From positions 186,001-250,000 of the forward strand of contig JBBPTG010000008.1 of the NCBI GenBank assembly GCA_038093975.1: a DNA stretch of 64,000 nt, given 5' to 3'. Source of the DNA: Chalciporus piperatus. Taxonomy: Eukaryota > Basidiomycota > Agaricomycetes > Boletales > Boletaceae. The notes under the pieces were generated by a model. That model made no database searches. It had not been told where the DNA came from and was given only the letters and a program-made list of their open reading frames with translations. The position numbers and the translations under genes are program-made. Below are positions 36,839 to 48,530 of this stretch, piece by piece. The stretch's first letter is position 1. Each line of letters begins with the position of its first letter.

Positions 36839-37664
36839 CTATGGAGATGCTATATTTGGAGTGGGATTGTGAGGAACGATGTGGCAACTTGAAGACAGCC
36901 TGGTAAGCATAGAAAATGGCAAGAGTATCACGAAATAACCGTACCCAAGCAACCCTCGACCTCCCCAACCGCTTCGAGGTATGAGTTGGAGCGATAGCTC
37001 TCGTCCCTCGCGAAGGACTTGTATGAGTAATTCACGCTACATCATTCCGTGGATTACTTGAACCCGATGAAAGAAGCAGTTGTGCACTGGCTTACATTTT
37101 CGTTGGCGCTGACAAGGTCCGCTAAGGGCTGTAGAGAGGATGCCATGAATGATGCCTTCGTCAGACGCCCAAACTTGATGATTAGATCATTGCGACGTAA
37201 ACCCTGGAGTGATGGCTCAATGAGATGACTCGGAATAAAGACGTAGTTGGGCGTACCGCTTCAGCGGCGGGACTGCCAGGTGCGACGCCGTTTACCTCGG
37301 CGAATGCAATTAACCGTTCTTCGGTATGTGAGCTCGATGCTGAAGGTGCTTCCGCAGATGGGGCTGATGGAAGAGGGAGGGAGGGATCATAAACAGTCTC
37401 TAGTGCTTTCCCAATCTCTTCCATGGCCCTTTTGAGATCATTTCTCAACTCGATTACGCGAGTCCTAGCTGGACGAATTGCGAAAATGTCCAGGTCAGCC
37501 CGGGGAAATCCTTCGGCGTCGACGAGTGGGGTTGCCATGTCGCAATTATTGTCTTTGAGGATGGAATACTGGACATTGAGCTCTGCTTCAATGCCATCTT
37601 TGACGGCCATCAGAGCACGAGCACGTTCTCGAGGACTTTCTGGTGACGGTAACATGAATCCCAT
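36839..37664 (-). CDS. NAS2: NAS2/PSMD9-like 26S proteasome assembly chaperone
   Basis: PDZ-containing chaperone that binds the base ATPase Rpt5 during proteasome assembly. The start is MGFMLPSPESPRERARALM (ATG 37662-37664). The N-terminal helical region includes NNCDMATPLVDAEGFPRADLDIFAIR, the strongly conserved Nas2 block, followed by LRNDLKRAMEEIGKAL. A Ser/Pro/Ala linker leads to a PDZ domain: LIAFAEVNGVAPGSPAAEA, NDLIIKFGRL, LADLVSANEN, then after an intron VLREGRELSLQLIPRSGWGGRGLLGC. The last exon supplies HIVPHNPTPNIASP and TAG at 36839-36841. The gene is tail-to-tail with the dehydrogenase, only 77 bp away. Confidence 0.9.
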
Positions 37665-37855
37665 GGTGGTGGAGTGATCCGAAAGGGGTCAAGTACCAAA
37701 GGGTCGATTACACAGGCACTAGTACTCTTCCACCTTCCTACTTCTTGCCAATTGCTATTCGTGTGCACGACATCCTCAAACTCGATCAGAATATCCTTTC
37801 GCATTCGCATGTTATCAGTACATTTGTTTGACTACATAATACAGCCTTGAAAACT

Positions 37856-38940
<1,085 letters not shown>

Positions 38941-39600
38941 GGTTGGATCTGTGGCGGACTTTACCTCTCAGACCCCCTTTTCATATTTCGGCTTGGATTC
39001 AGGCCAATGGAGCAAAGTTGCGCCAATCATCATGCCATCGATTTCTTGGGTTTAGATTTTTGTTTATACGAATCTAATTGGCTACGTCTCTGGTCTCCGA
39101 TATCTTGAGTTATTCGAATTCGGGTTGAAGACAGCGAACGAGATAGGTCTCCATTCTTATGGTACGAGCGGAAGTATCTAGTGTATGTTAGGAAGAGTGC
39201 CTCGCCCACCAAGCTACTTTGGCAACGTAGTTCCCCTGAGTCGCAACGAGACGGTTTGTGCAAGTGGTCTTCGTTGATTAGCGTATGTGTGGTCCTCAAA
39301 GAAGCACCCATTGAGTACATGTTCTTCGGCCGAACAATTCCGATCAGAGTTGATGTGGGTATGCGTTCTTCGATCTCGGGGTGAAGCATTTGAATTCTGG
39401 CTCTGCCATTTCGCCAACCTCAAAAATATTACTACAGTATTACTCCAGGTATACTGCAGCAGGTCCGAGCTCGTATCCGAGCCGAACAAGACGCAGCCCA
39501 GCCTCGCCTTATAAGCACCCCCGAACAACCCACCGAGTACAGACCTCCTTTCTTTTCCTCCCTACCACGACAAGCTCTTTGAGATCCTTGCCCGCCCAAG
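38941..39600. promoter_or_regulatory. Divergent promoter region, THI4 / ARO7
   Basis: 660 bp between head-to-head genes of thiamine and aromatic amino-acid synthesis. Upstream of ARO7 is a pyrimidine-rich stretch (39541-39580). No riboswitch consensus was found. Confidence 0.45.
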
Positions 39601-40742
39601 ATGTTGTCCCAAAATTTCATGCTCGGGCAGGACCCCCTTTCTCTAGAACGCATCAGATCAATTCTGGTCCGACTCGAGGATACCATCATCTTTGATTTGA
39701 TCGAGCGCGCTCAGTTCGCCCACAACCCCCGAATGTACGCCCGTGGCGGTTTTCCTGAACTCAAAGAGATGGGTTTCGAAGGTAGCTGGCTCGAATGGTT
39801 TTTGAAAGAGATCGAAACGTTCCATGGTTCGTCTCCCTTCCCACCCCATTCAGTTGGCTAAACATAGATCGGCCTTTTACTCACAACCGACTTGTCCGAC
39901 AGCGAAAGCTCGCAGATACACCAGGTATGATACCACCGACCTTCTGAATCTGTGATCTCCCAAGCTCATCAAAACGTTACCCAGCCCTGACGAATATCCG
40001 TTCACGAGCGACCTTCCCAAACCCGTTCTGAAGCCGCTGGATTTCCCAAAGATTCTTTATCCTAATGACATTAACGCAAACCCCTCCATACTCTCATTCT
40101 ACACCCGTTCCATCGTTCCTCGCATAACAAGACGTGCCACCCTTACCCTTGCCGCCACCAAGCGCTCAAACGGTATCGTCGGCGACGACGAGTACGAAGA
40201 CGATGGCAACTATGGCAGTGCTGCTACCATAGACGTAGAAGTTCTTCAAGCCATTAGCAAGCGTGTCCATTATGGTATCTCACCATTACCGTTCCCGTTA
40301 TGAATCAGTGCCTGACAAGTCTTCCAGGGAAATTCGTCTCGGAATCAAAGTTCACCGCAGATCCTCCTGCTTTCATTCCTCACATCCTCAACCCGAACAG
40401 ACAGGCACTCGAAGCATTGATTACGAAACCGGAGGTAGAGCGTAAGCTGCTGCTGCGCTTGCGCAAGAAAGCCGCAACCTATGCGCAGGAGTTCAACCCG
40501 GATGGGGACGCAATCGCGAACTCCCACTTGAATGACACAGCCAAGATAGATGTGGACGGTGTTGTCGAGTTGTATGAAAATTACATTATTCCCCTTACAA
40601 AGGAAATTGAGGTACGCTGTGTTTCGTAACTGTAGGGTCACCAATTAACATCATCCCGAAGGTGGATTACCTACTGCACCGACTAGATAGAATGTCGGAG
40701 GAAGAAATCGATAGACTTGCTGGTGCTAAACATCGTGAATGA
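39601..40742 (+). CDS. ARO7: Chorismate mutase, eukaryotic AroQ type
   Basis: Converts chorismate to prephenate for Phe and Tyr synthesis in the cytosol. The start is [20 protein letters not shown] (ATG 39601). The all-helical fold has [19 protein letters not shown] (the Arg and Glu positions of the active site), [47 protein letters not shown] and [19 protein letters not shown] regulatory-loop segment follows, then [78 protein letters not shown] and the terminus AGAKHRE. Allosteric control by Trp and Tyr is known for the yeast enzyme and cannot be judged here. Four or more short introns. Confidence 0.94.
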
Positions 40743-41077
40743 TACCTCTGCCCAGGATTGTACTTTTGCTTGTATCCTGTATCCGCTTCTTGTGAAAGTA
40801 GAATTCCATGTTTCCCGACCTGATGCCACGAATAAGTTAGGTTTTTTCAAAGTGAGCGTGGTACAATACCAAGTACGCGAATGGGTGCAATCCGATGTGG
40901 ATGAATGAATGAAGCAAGAAATAGATGATCCATACGTGGTGAGTCGATGCGAGGTATCACATATAGTGTCGAAATACGCGGGAAAAGCAAATAAAACCGA
41001 AATTTGGCAAGAGATACACGAAAAGGGATGATAAGCACGATACGAAACGTGGCCTGGAACAGAGCATTAAATATATG
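40743..41077. other. Convergent intergenic region, no gene seen
   Basis: 335 bp tail-to-tail spacer between ARO7 and the septin-like gene; AT-rich, no repeat or RNA gene recognised. Confidence 0.45.
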
Positions 41078-43219
41078 CTACAACCCGAGATCTAGGGGCT
41101 CATCAACACGCATTTCTCACGGACGGAAAAGATAAAAAACCCACCTTCAAAAAGACGCTTCGTTTCCTCAGGGCCAATGGTCCGAGTGGCACGTTTCGCC
41201 AGAAGCTTCTCGGTTCTGTACTTCTCGTACAAGACCTCCCGGGTATGGGCCTTCAGAACCTTTCGATGGACATGATGAACACCATGTCCTAAAGGAGCAA
41301 GATACCACGTAAAAAGGAGCAAACATACCTTCATATGCGTCAGCAAGATAGCCGTTCGAAGGGCGGCGAAATCACAGTGTTCAGGGTTCAGTACGTCAAC
41401 GATCCCCCATCGGAACTTCCGAGTGAACACGCCTTTCAGGCTCTCCGGCGGAGTAAAGAAGTGAGCGGATTTGCGAGGCGCGATAGGGCTCTCTGTTGCA
41501 GAGCTTGAGAGCGTTCCAGTGTCCTCATGCTGGGTGGAACAGTAGTGAGATTCGGCAGTCTTGGGACGCAGCTGCTTCCGCCGTGGAGAACCCAAAGGTT
41601 CAGGCATGATAAGGGCAAAGGGGAGCAGCCTGTCAAGCTTGACTTTAGCCACGGTCTTGGCAGAGAAGCGAACGTTGGAGATGCTTTCATCCTCGTTCTC
41701 ATCGGGATATTGAGGTTCCCTCTCGTCCAGGGCTATGGACGACAGATCCCGACGTGGGCGGGATCGGGATCGGGACGTACGCGCCCCTTTGAGTCTGATC
41801 ACAGTACGTGAAGACCGCTCCTCCGCATCATCACCATCAGTGACATCGTGAGAATATCCATTCTGCTCATCGTGACCATTCGTGCCATTGACCCCGTTGT
41901 GAGAGCCATTGATCGCTTGAACCTCATTACGAGGCGGTGATTGTGAAAGGGGCTCCTCCTTTGTTTTCGCGGAGGAAAAGACTCCGAAATCGAGGCCAGC
42001 CTGCCGCAGCCCTTTGCGGACAGCCATTTTTACTGCGGACAGGGTCTCGTCCGTGAGCGAATCGGTCTTTGCGATGACTGGAAGTATGTTGACGCGAGCC
42101 GAGAGACGACGGATCACGCCCAATTCGGCGGGTGACATCACAGTATCCCCACAATGGTTGTTGGGTTGATTAGCTTCAGCAGCGGTCGGGGACTGAGATA
42201 TTGTGCTCTCGGAGGCGGTCTTTTCGAACATGACATGTCCACGAGGAGTGTTCCTGTTCAGGATAGACGTGGGGTCAATCATGAAGATGCATCTAAGGGC
42301 AGTCAGGCGTATTGCCACACAGTGCGAGCTGGCGATGTGTCTTACAAATGCACATGTTGATCTCCTCGACTCTGCCTGATCACTTTGGATTCCTGAAAGC
42401 GGTTTAGATTCGAGGCCATCAAGTGGTATTGAAAGGAAGCTAACCTCATTCATTGTGGCAGCATACTGCTCGTCAATGTATTTGATTATACTGGTAACCT
42501 GGCGTTCAACGCTCAATTCTTGGCCCAAGGAAAAATCCAGTCCTGGGGTGTCAATGACGGTCAACAGTACCCGGTCATACCGGGATTCACATATCTCCAC
42601 ACAGGCGGTGTTGATGGTTTGGGCATGTTTCAACCCCCCATTCACGAAACGCTCCAAAGCGGCCACTTGGTCTCCAGTGGCCGTAGGCGAGATATCAGCT
42701 GTGTCAAGCAAAAGTCGAAGTAGGGATGTTTTTCCGGTGCCACGGGCACCCACAACCTGTAATGCAAAGCATAAATCATGAAAAATGAACAATGAACAAA
42801 GAGGGGCGCACCATAAGATTGAAAGCTGGCGATGTGCGATTTCTGCGTTGGGTTCGACGGGTCGTAGTGCCAGCACTGGACGGACTCCTGTAGTTATCGA
42901 ACGCAGAAGGGGGATGCGGCGACATGTACAAAGAAGAAATTTTGCTATGATTGGCATTTGGAGTATCGGAGGCATGACCTGGGTGAAAGCGAAATGGTTT
43001 GTGGAAAGGAATGGGGGAATGGTCGAGGCTTTTGACCGTACCTTTGTAGGGTTCAGGAAGGTCGGGTACCGGGGGCGGGTCGCTTAGGGCTGAGACGTTG
43101 ACCAAGTTCTCTGGCCATGGTATTCCTTGCGGGTTGAGAGTTGGCAACGAGAGAGAGGTTTTGAGTGGGGCACCACTGCTTGCGCTGTTGGCTCTGGGTC
43201 GCTTCCGGAACGAAAACAT
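41078..43219 (-). CDS. Septin-like GTPase (divergent), paralogue 1
   Basis: The start is MFSFRKRPRANSAS (ATG 43217-43219). A basic, Ser/Pro-rich N-terminus of about 130 residues leads into a G domain: P-loop VVGARGTGKTSLLRLLLDT, G3 VIDTPGLDFSLG, HLCIFMIDPTSI, RLSARVNILPVIAKTDSLTDE (G4 of AK[A/T]D type used by septins) and RWGIVDVLNPEHCDFAALRTAIL. The last of these matches the septin-unique element. A Ser/Arg-rich insertion of about 140 residues sits between G4 and that element. The final exon, reached through GTGGGT...CCCTAG, gives EETKRLFEDLGL; reading through that intron would end differently at 41092. Septins form filaments at the cell cortex, but the insertions and divergent motifs mean this may not be a core septin. 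Confidence 0.82.
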
Positions 43220-43854
43220 GGGCTACTCCGCGAGATGGGTGGACAGAAATGAACAAGAACGAGTGGTCTGAATGATTGGACAAGAAAACAAGTAAAGAAC
43301 GTTCGCCGCTTGGTCGATAGAGAAGATGTACAGAAGCTTTTCTGCTGGAGAAGTTGCTGGAGAAGGCCGCGCTCAAACACGCAAAGAATTGACAAAGGAT
43401 TCGACGCGCTCCCTCGCTAAAATTAATTGGCCCCGTTCGACGTGCATGGCAACCGTTAAACGGAGTCTGTCAGCGGTCCACTACTTGGCAGTCCATCCAT
43501 TCTCTTGTAAATTCCTTTTTCAAAACGTACATACAGAAGATGGGCGATAGCTGTGGTAAATGGAAAAGATGGAACAACGAAGAAAAAAACGGAATAGCAT
43601 CAGAACCAGTGAAAGTGAAAACCAGAAAAAATACAGTACAAGGTGGTCCAATTGCAAGACGATAACCCAAAACGATGATTCGACAGCGGATTCCAAGTAA
43701 TGCGAGAACAAGCTTCCGTAGAGCCAGCACAGACGAATTGATGCTTCTACAGTCCATACCTGGATGGAAGATACGACACGGGATGTAAAACGGGGGTGAT
43801 AAGACTCGTGGGGTAGCCTGAATCTCCGAGAAAAAGAGTATTACAAGTGTTCTT
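43220..43854. promoter_or_regulatory. Intergenic region upstream of septin-like paralogue 1
   Basis: 635 bp between two minus-strand genes. No gene-like frame or repeat was recognised. Confidence 0.4.
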
Positions 43855-46755
43855 TCAGGGTATAATGTGAACGGTGGATTCGTCCACTCTCATCCTCTTT
43901 TGGATATACGAAGCCTCGGGGTCGTCACTTTTTCTTTTCAAGTCCACGTCCATGAGTTCGCTGGGTGTGTCCTCCAAAGGCGTACCGTTCTGATAACGTA
44001 CGTCGCCAACTACGGTAGAAGAGGGTGGTGATTGGGTCGGAGGTGAGTGTGCCGAAGATGACACGATGGATGGAGGCACTTTTGATGAAGTCGAGGCACG
44101 TCGCGCCCCTTTTTTGTTAGCGCCATTGCTGCTGCTGTCATGGTTGTAGTTGCACGGAAGTGACCTCCTTGCACAACTAGAGCAAGCAGGATGGGCACCG
44201 TCACATTTCGTTTTCCGCGCTGTCGTCAACATTCTCATCAGCAAACTTCGCAGCGGGGAATCTCACGTTAGACACTCACCTCTGCAAAAGTTGCAAGCCA
44301 CCACTTTGGGCCCGGCGCTAGAGGTTTGGCGGGGAGTTCTGCCAGGCACGGTCGATGCACGTTTCCTTTGAGCGGCTTGCTGTTCCGAGGCCGGTCTGAT
44401 CGGTGGCAGAGGGGGGGCCGTCATCGCGACCGTCGGGGAAGTCTCAGGAAGAGCTAACGTGGCGATATGCGGTAATTCATTATCTTTGAATAGGGAGCGT
44501 CCATCGGAGGCCAGTTGTCCAGTCATAGTATGCTTTGGCCTTACCACTGATGCAATAATAGGAAGAATTTCACGTGGCTCAGACGGCCCAGCAACAGGTT
44601 GTGAGAACCCCTCCAGCAAGGGACGGTTCTCAACGTTGGAGCTCCTGCGCGATAAGGGCTGGGACGGCATCTCGGGCGAGACAGAGAGGTCATTCTCGTC
44701 CCCTGATCGCTCCTCTGCGCTACCTTCAGAGTCGCTTTCATCTTCCTTGCGCCGGTGTGGGTTGCGTCGTTTGCTGGTTTGCGGCATGTAATCGCAGGGG
44801 TTGGATCGTTTGACACACTGGCCGCAGGCGGGACGCCCGCCATCGCATTTGAGTTTACGAGCTGTGGTACGATCGGTTCAGTCCCATGAATGCTTGAGAG
44901 TAGCTGGCACCACGCACAGCGGCAAAAGTTGCATGCAACGGTGATTTTCTTTGTTCGTTGCTTCGACGACCCTAATGAAAGCGTTCAAAATTTGCAGCCT
45001 GGTGAAGACGTCCTAGAAACTTACTTCCAACATTCTTGACCTGGTTAGGGGGCATCCTCGCGATTGGCATGCCACGCACATCTGTCCCTGGCGGGAGATC
45101 TCTGGAGATGGACAAAGAATGATGCCGAACTGTCACATGACCAGAGGTCTCGATATTAAGAACAGGCCGGGGTGTATGAGAGATCGCAGCAAGTTGTGTA
45201 TGGGGAGCCATGCTCTGCTGCATTTGGTGTGGGTGAAGGGAGTGATTAGCAGGGTGGTGTTGGGCGAGATATTCATTCCTGAATTTGTCGAAGAGATACT
45301 CCCGAGTGTACTTTTGCAGCGTCTACGGAAAGGAATAGTGTCAAGGACGACAAATGAACGTGATCGTATCACTAACCTCCATGTGGTGGAAGATGGCTGA
45401 TCGCAAGAGCACAAAGTCACATTGATTCGGGTCAAGGACATCCATTGATCCCCACCGATAGCTCCGGATGAACTTGCCACGAGATAATTTTGAAGAACAG
45501 TGCTGATGTTGTGATGGCGTATACTGCTGCACGAGTTCGTGTCGGGAGAGGGGCATTCGAGTGACGCCATCACTGTGCGAGTAGATCTCGGGTGATATGA
45601 GCGCATAAGGAAGGCGTAAGAAAGAGGGCGTGGCGGGTGAAGTTGGGGGGGACAGGTGGCCGGGAGAAGCCCGGCTGTGACTACCATAACCATTGACTAC
45701 TTCACCTTTGACAGGATGCCCAGACTCTGCGAGGTCTTTTCGGTGCTGATACTGCGGGTGCGTGTCCATATCGAAGATCCCGAATCCAATCCCTGCTTCT
45801 GCGAGATCTCGGCGTACGGCCATCTTGACAGCTGTTAGACGGTCGTTTGTCAACGTGTCCGCGCGTGCTATCACGGGGAGCACGTTGACGCGTGCAGACA
45901 ACCTTCTGATTGTGTTGATTTCTTCTGCGGGGAGAGTCGGACGACATAGGATGGGGTTTGTCGTCACGGGTGGCTCAAGAATGACAGGCTCTGGCTCTGT
46001 GTGGGAGAAGCTGTTGGTGCGGGCTCGGGAAACGAGCGGGACGGGTGGCCCAGGAACGGCTGGGGGAACGATCACGTCTGGATCCAAAAAATATATACAC
46101 CTGGATCGTGGGTCAGCTTTCGGGAGATACGGAGGTTAAGCGCCCATGTCGAGGGCGACCCACAGGTGGATATTGAGGTCCCCTGTCTGTGCCTTCCACT
46201 CCTGAAGGGGAAGGGGGTGAGTGGGAGAGGACGTAAAGCAGAGGATAAGAAGATACAGACATCGTCAACAGCGTCTGCGAAACGGGCGTCGACTTGATGT
46301 ATGATATCCTGTATCGTGCGTTCGGCAGCATGTTCGTCTGTAAAGTCTAGGGAGGGGGTGTCGATGAGGGTGAGAGCGAGGACTTGAGGGGATGAGTTTG
46401 GGTCGCTGGTGAGGTCGATGTTGATGGACGCGGAGCGAATGTGGGAAGTATGTCCGCTGCATCCCTGTACGAACTTTGCGACGGAAGCGAGCTGGTCTTT
46501 GGTGGTGGATTGAGATATGTCGCTGGTGTCGAGTAGGAGACGGAGGAAGGATGTCTTTCCGGTGCGCTGACCGGCGACCATGAGAGAGTATGCTCTGATG
46601 GTTCCGGGGATTGGATCGAGGGTGTTGAGGGTTGTTCCGGTGAGCATACCGTCGAGGGTGTAGTGGTGAGAGGGGGTGGATGTCCGGGAGATGATGTGTT
46701 GGTTGTGGTCGTCGGTGAAGAAGGGGTTGTCGGTGTTGTCGACGACGAGCGGCAT
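43855..46755 (-). CDS. Septin-like GTPase (paralogue 2) in one frame with two tandem Zn2Cys6 clusters
   Basis: Seven exons by my splicing (46261-46755, 46164-46201, 45377-46100, 45025-45322, 44918-44971, 44280-44861, 43855-44219) total 2,556 nt, an exact 851-residue frame. Residues 1-440 form a septin-like G domain: MVAGQRTGKTSFLRLLLDT, LIDTPSLDFTD (G3 glycine replaced by Ser), HLCIYFLDPD, RLSARVNVLPVIARADTLT, RWGSMDVLDPNQCDFVLLR and TLQKYTREYLFDKFRNEYL. No stop follows. A 75-residue linker leads to Zn2Cys6 cluster 1 (Cys 532, 535, 542, 549, 552, 559; CNFCRSRKLKC) and, after a disordered 165-residue spacer, cluster 2 (Cys 726, 729, 736, 743, 746, 753; CNFCRARKTKC). Alternatives are two adjacent genes, with the factor starting at MQQSMAP near 45217, or intron retention giving a septin-only product. 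The start at MPLVVDNTD is provisional. Confidence 0.6.
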
Positions 46756-47167
46756 GTGGAGGTGGACGGGGCCAGTCCGTTCGGGGGAGACAGAGCGAGG
46801 GTTGCCCGCGAGGCGAGGCAAGCGCGGGGGTGATAAACACCGAAAAGAGGGACGTGACGGAGCCGAGCGTCAGATACCGAACCAATCGGATCCACCCATT
46901 CAAGCAATCATACAAAATATAATAAGTAATAATAATAATAATAAATTCCATTCTATAAGACGCAAATATAACGAGTCTACGATCGAATTTTAGGTGGTGA
47001 TTGTATGCTGCGATATTATAACGGTCTAGGTTATCCGCGAGCGGAAGAGAAAGAGGGTGCGGATGAGCATCATCCGACGATTCTAGACCCCAGTTTACCT
47101 CGTTAGCATCTCTTATTTATTTCGTGAGAAGTCTCCTCACCGTAGCAACCATTCGGCACGTAATTTT
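46756..47167. promoter_or_regulatory. Intergenic region upstream of the septin/Zn2Cys6 gene
   Basis: About 410 bp between two minus-strand genes. It contains a (TAA)6 run at 46927-46944. An unmodelled 5' exon of the downstream gene is possible, because the frame upstream of its chosen ATG stays open for some distance. Confidence 0.4.
46927..46944. repeat. (TAA)6 microsatellite
   Basis: Six perfect TAA units in an AT-rich intergenic stretch. It is a likely variable-length locus among strains. Confidence 0.85.
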
Positions 47168-48530
47168 TCACACACTTTCCCCCTCTTCGATGCCCTCGGT
47201 CGATGGTCCGGCCATCTCCGCCAGCTTCGCCGTTTTCTTCTTCACCCCTCTTTTGCCCCGCGTCCCCTTCGGCGCTTTCCCCGGCCCGCGCCGTCGAGGA
47301 TGTTCCTGGTACTTGCACGCCAGCGATCGCGCAGTGCAATTGGAGCAACATGGACGTCCCCCATCACATCGTAGCTTCCGCCCTGCACAGCCAAACATCA
47401 ATCTTATCTCCCCTCCACATTGCATCAGTCACTCACCTCGGCAGAAATCACACGCGACGTAGATCTTCCTTGCTACCCGTCTCTTCTCCTGAGTTGACCC
47501 TTCTCCATCTCCTCCACTATCCGCACCCTGATCCCTCGCTAGCTGCGATGACGTACTCATGGTCGTGACCGGCGATCCCCCCTCAACTTCTTCTCCCATT
47601 CTCATCGGTGCAGGGACGACATGGGGTTCGGGCAGTCGAAGTTGAGGTAATATCGGTCCCTGTTCGTACCGATCCGGCGAAAGACCCAGCGTACCCAGCA
47701 GTTGGCTTACTGGCGGGAGCACCACCCTGCTCGAAGGACCGTCTGGAACTGGAGGCGGCAGATTACTTGATGACCTACTTCTATCCCATTCGCCTGAACT
47801 GTACAACGGTGCCAATCGGTGCCTCTCGTAATGCGAATCTGGATAATGTTGCGGCAGAAGATACCGTGGATCGGAGTACTCTGCTCTCACTGTCAGCTTG
47901 CTCTCTCGTCAGATATCTGGACCTCGACTCACCGCGTTGAGACTGACTTGGGCCTGGCAAGTTATGATTGTCATAGAAGCTCGATGAAAAAGATGGACCT
48001 TGTGTAGACTCGGCACTGAATCGCGGTTGGAACCTCGGCGGGGTTTCCTCCCGTGCAGGCGACCAATCGAAGGCACGACTTAGCACGGGAATGTCGTAAG
48101 CTGGAGGATTGCCTTCCTCGACGCTTCCTGTCCTCTCTAGCACATGCAGCTCCTCCGCTGATTGTGATCGCCGCAATGAGCTGTCTTCTTCTCTCTCCCT
48201 CCGATCACGCATGCCTGGCGCTGCGTGATCCGGTACGATAGGTGTGTACGTTGCAAGGAAGCGGTCGTATAAATTTGGTTGTCGTCTATCCGAGCGAGGC
48301 AATTGGTACGTGAGTCAAAAAATTCCTTTGGGCATGCGATGGAGGTACGGATCTCTAGAGAATCCAGAGGCATTCGCTTCGGTGTTCTGCACGGGCGAGA
48401 ATGAAGAACACCCTCTTGACCAGAAGAGTGTTGCAGGAGTGGACCAGCCTTGCGAACAGTGACGGCGGCTACAAGCAAGATGCGCACGGGAACGAAAAAA
48501 AAGCCGCTGGGACCGTTTACATCCGTTCAT
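47168..48530 (-). CDS. Zn2Cys6 protein with the cluster at its C-terminus
   Basis: A long Ser/Pro/Arg-rich, probably disordered N-terminal part (LYDRFLATYTPIVPD, RAEYSDPRYLLPQHYPDSHYE, SSRVVLPPVSQLLGTLGLSPDR) ends in one binuclear zinc cluster, YVACDFCRGRKLRCDGG followed by CCSNCTARSLAC. Spacing is C-x2-C-x6-C-x6-C-x2-C-x6-C. A basic tail (RRRGPGKAPKGTRGKRG) follows, then stop TGA at 47168-47170. The cluster is split by an intron one base after the second-Cys-plus-Arg codons, as in both clusters of the neighbouring gene. No fungal-specific regulatory domain is visible. The N-terminus is uncertain: the open frame begins without ATG near 48302, and an intron (GTACCT...GATAG) can join it to an upstream frame with ATG at 48528-48530; an internal ATG near 48212 is the conservative choice. 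Confidence 0.65.

Noticed and set aside
38941..39060. Possible fungal TPP riboswitch in the THI4 leader (GGGGGTCTGAGAGG on the minus strand)
   Set aside because: CTGAGA is present, but the matching downstream block (ACC...GAACCTGATC and the closing stem) is absent before the start codon, so the TPP aptamer cannot be formed.
44541..44843. 100-codon frame overlapping zinc cluster 1
   Set aside because: It results from reading through the intron after CNFCR in the wrong frame. The spliced frame restores all six cysteines.
46265..46951. 228-codon minus-strand frame rich in His, Arg and Pro
   Set aside because: It is an out-of-frame shadow of the septin-like P-loop exon; composition is that of a shifted reading frame.
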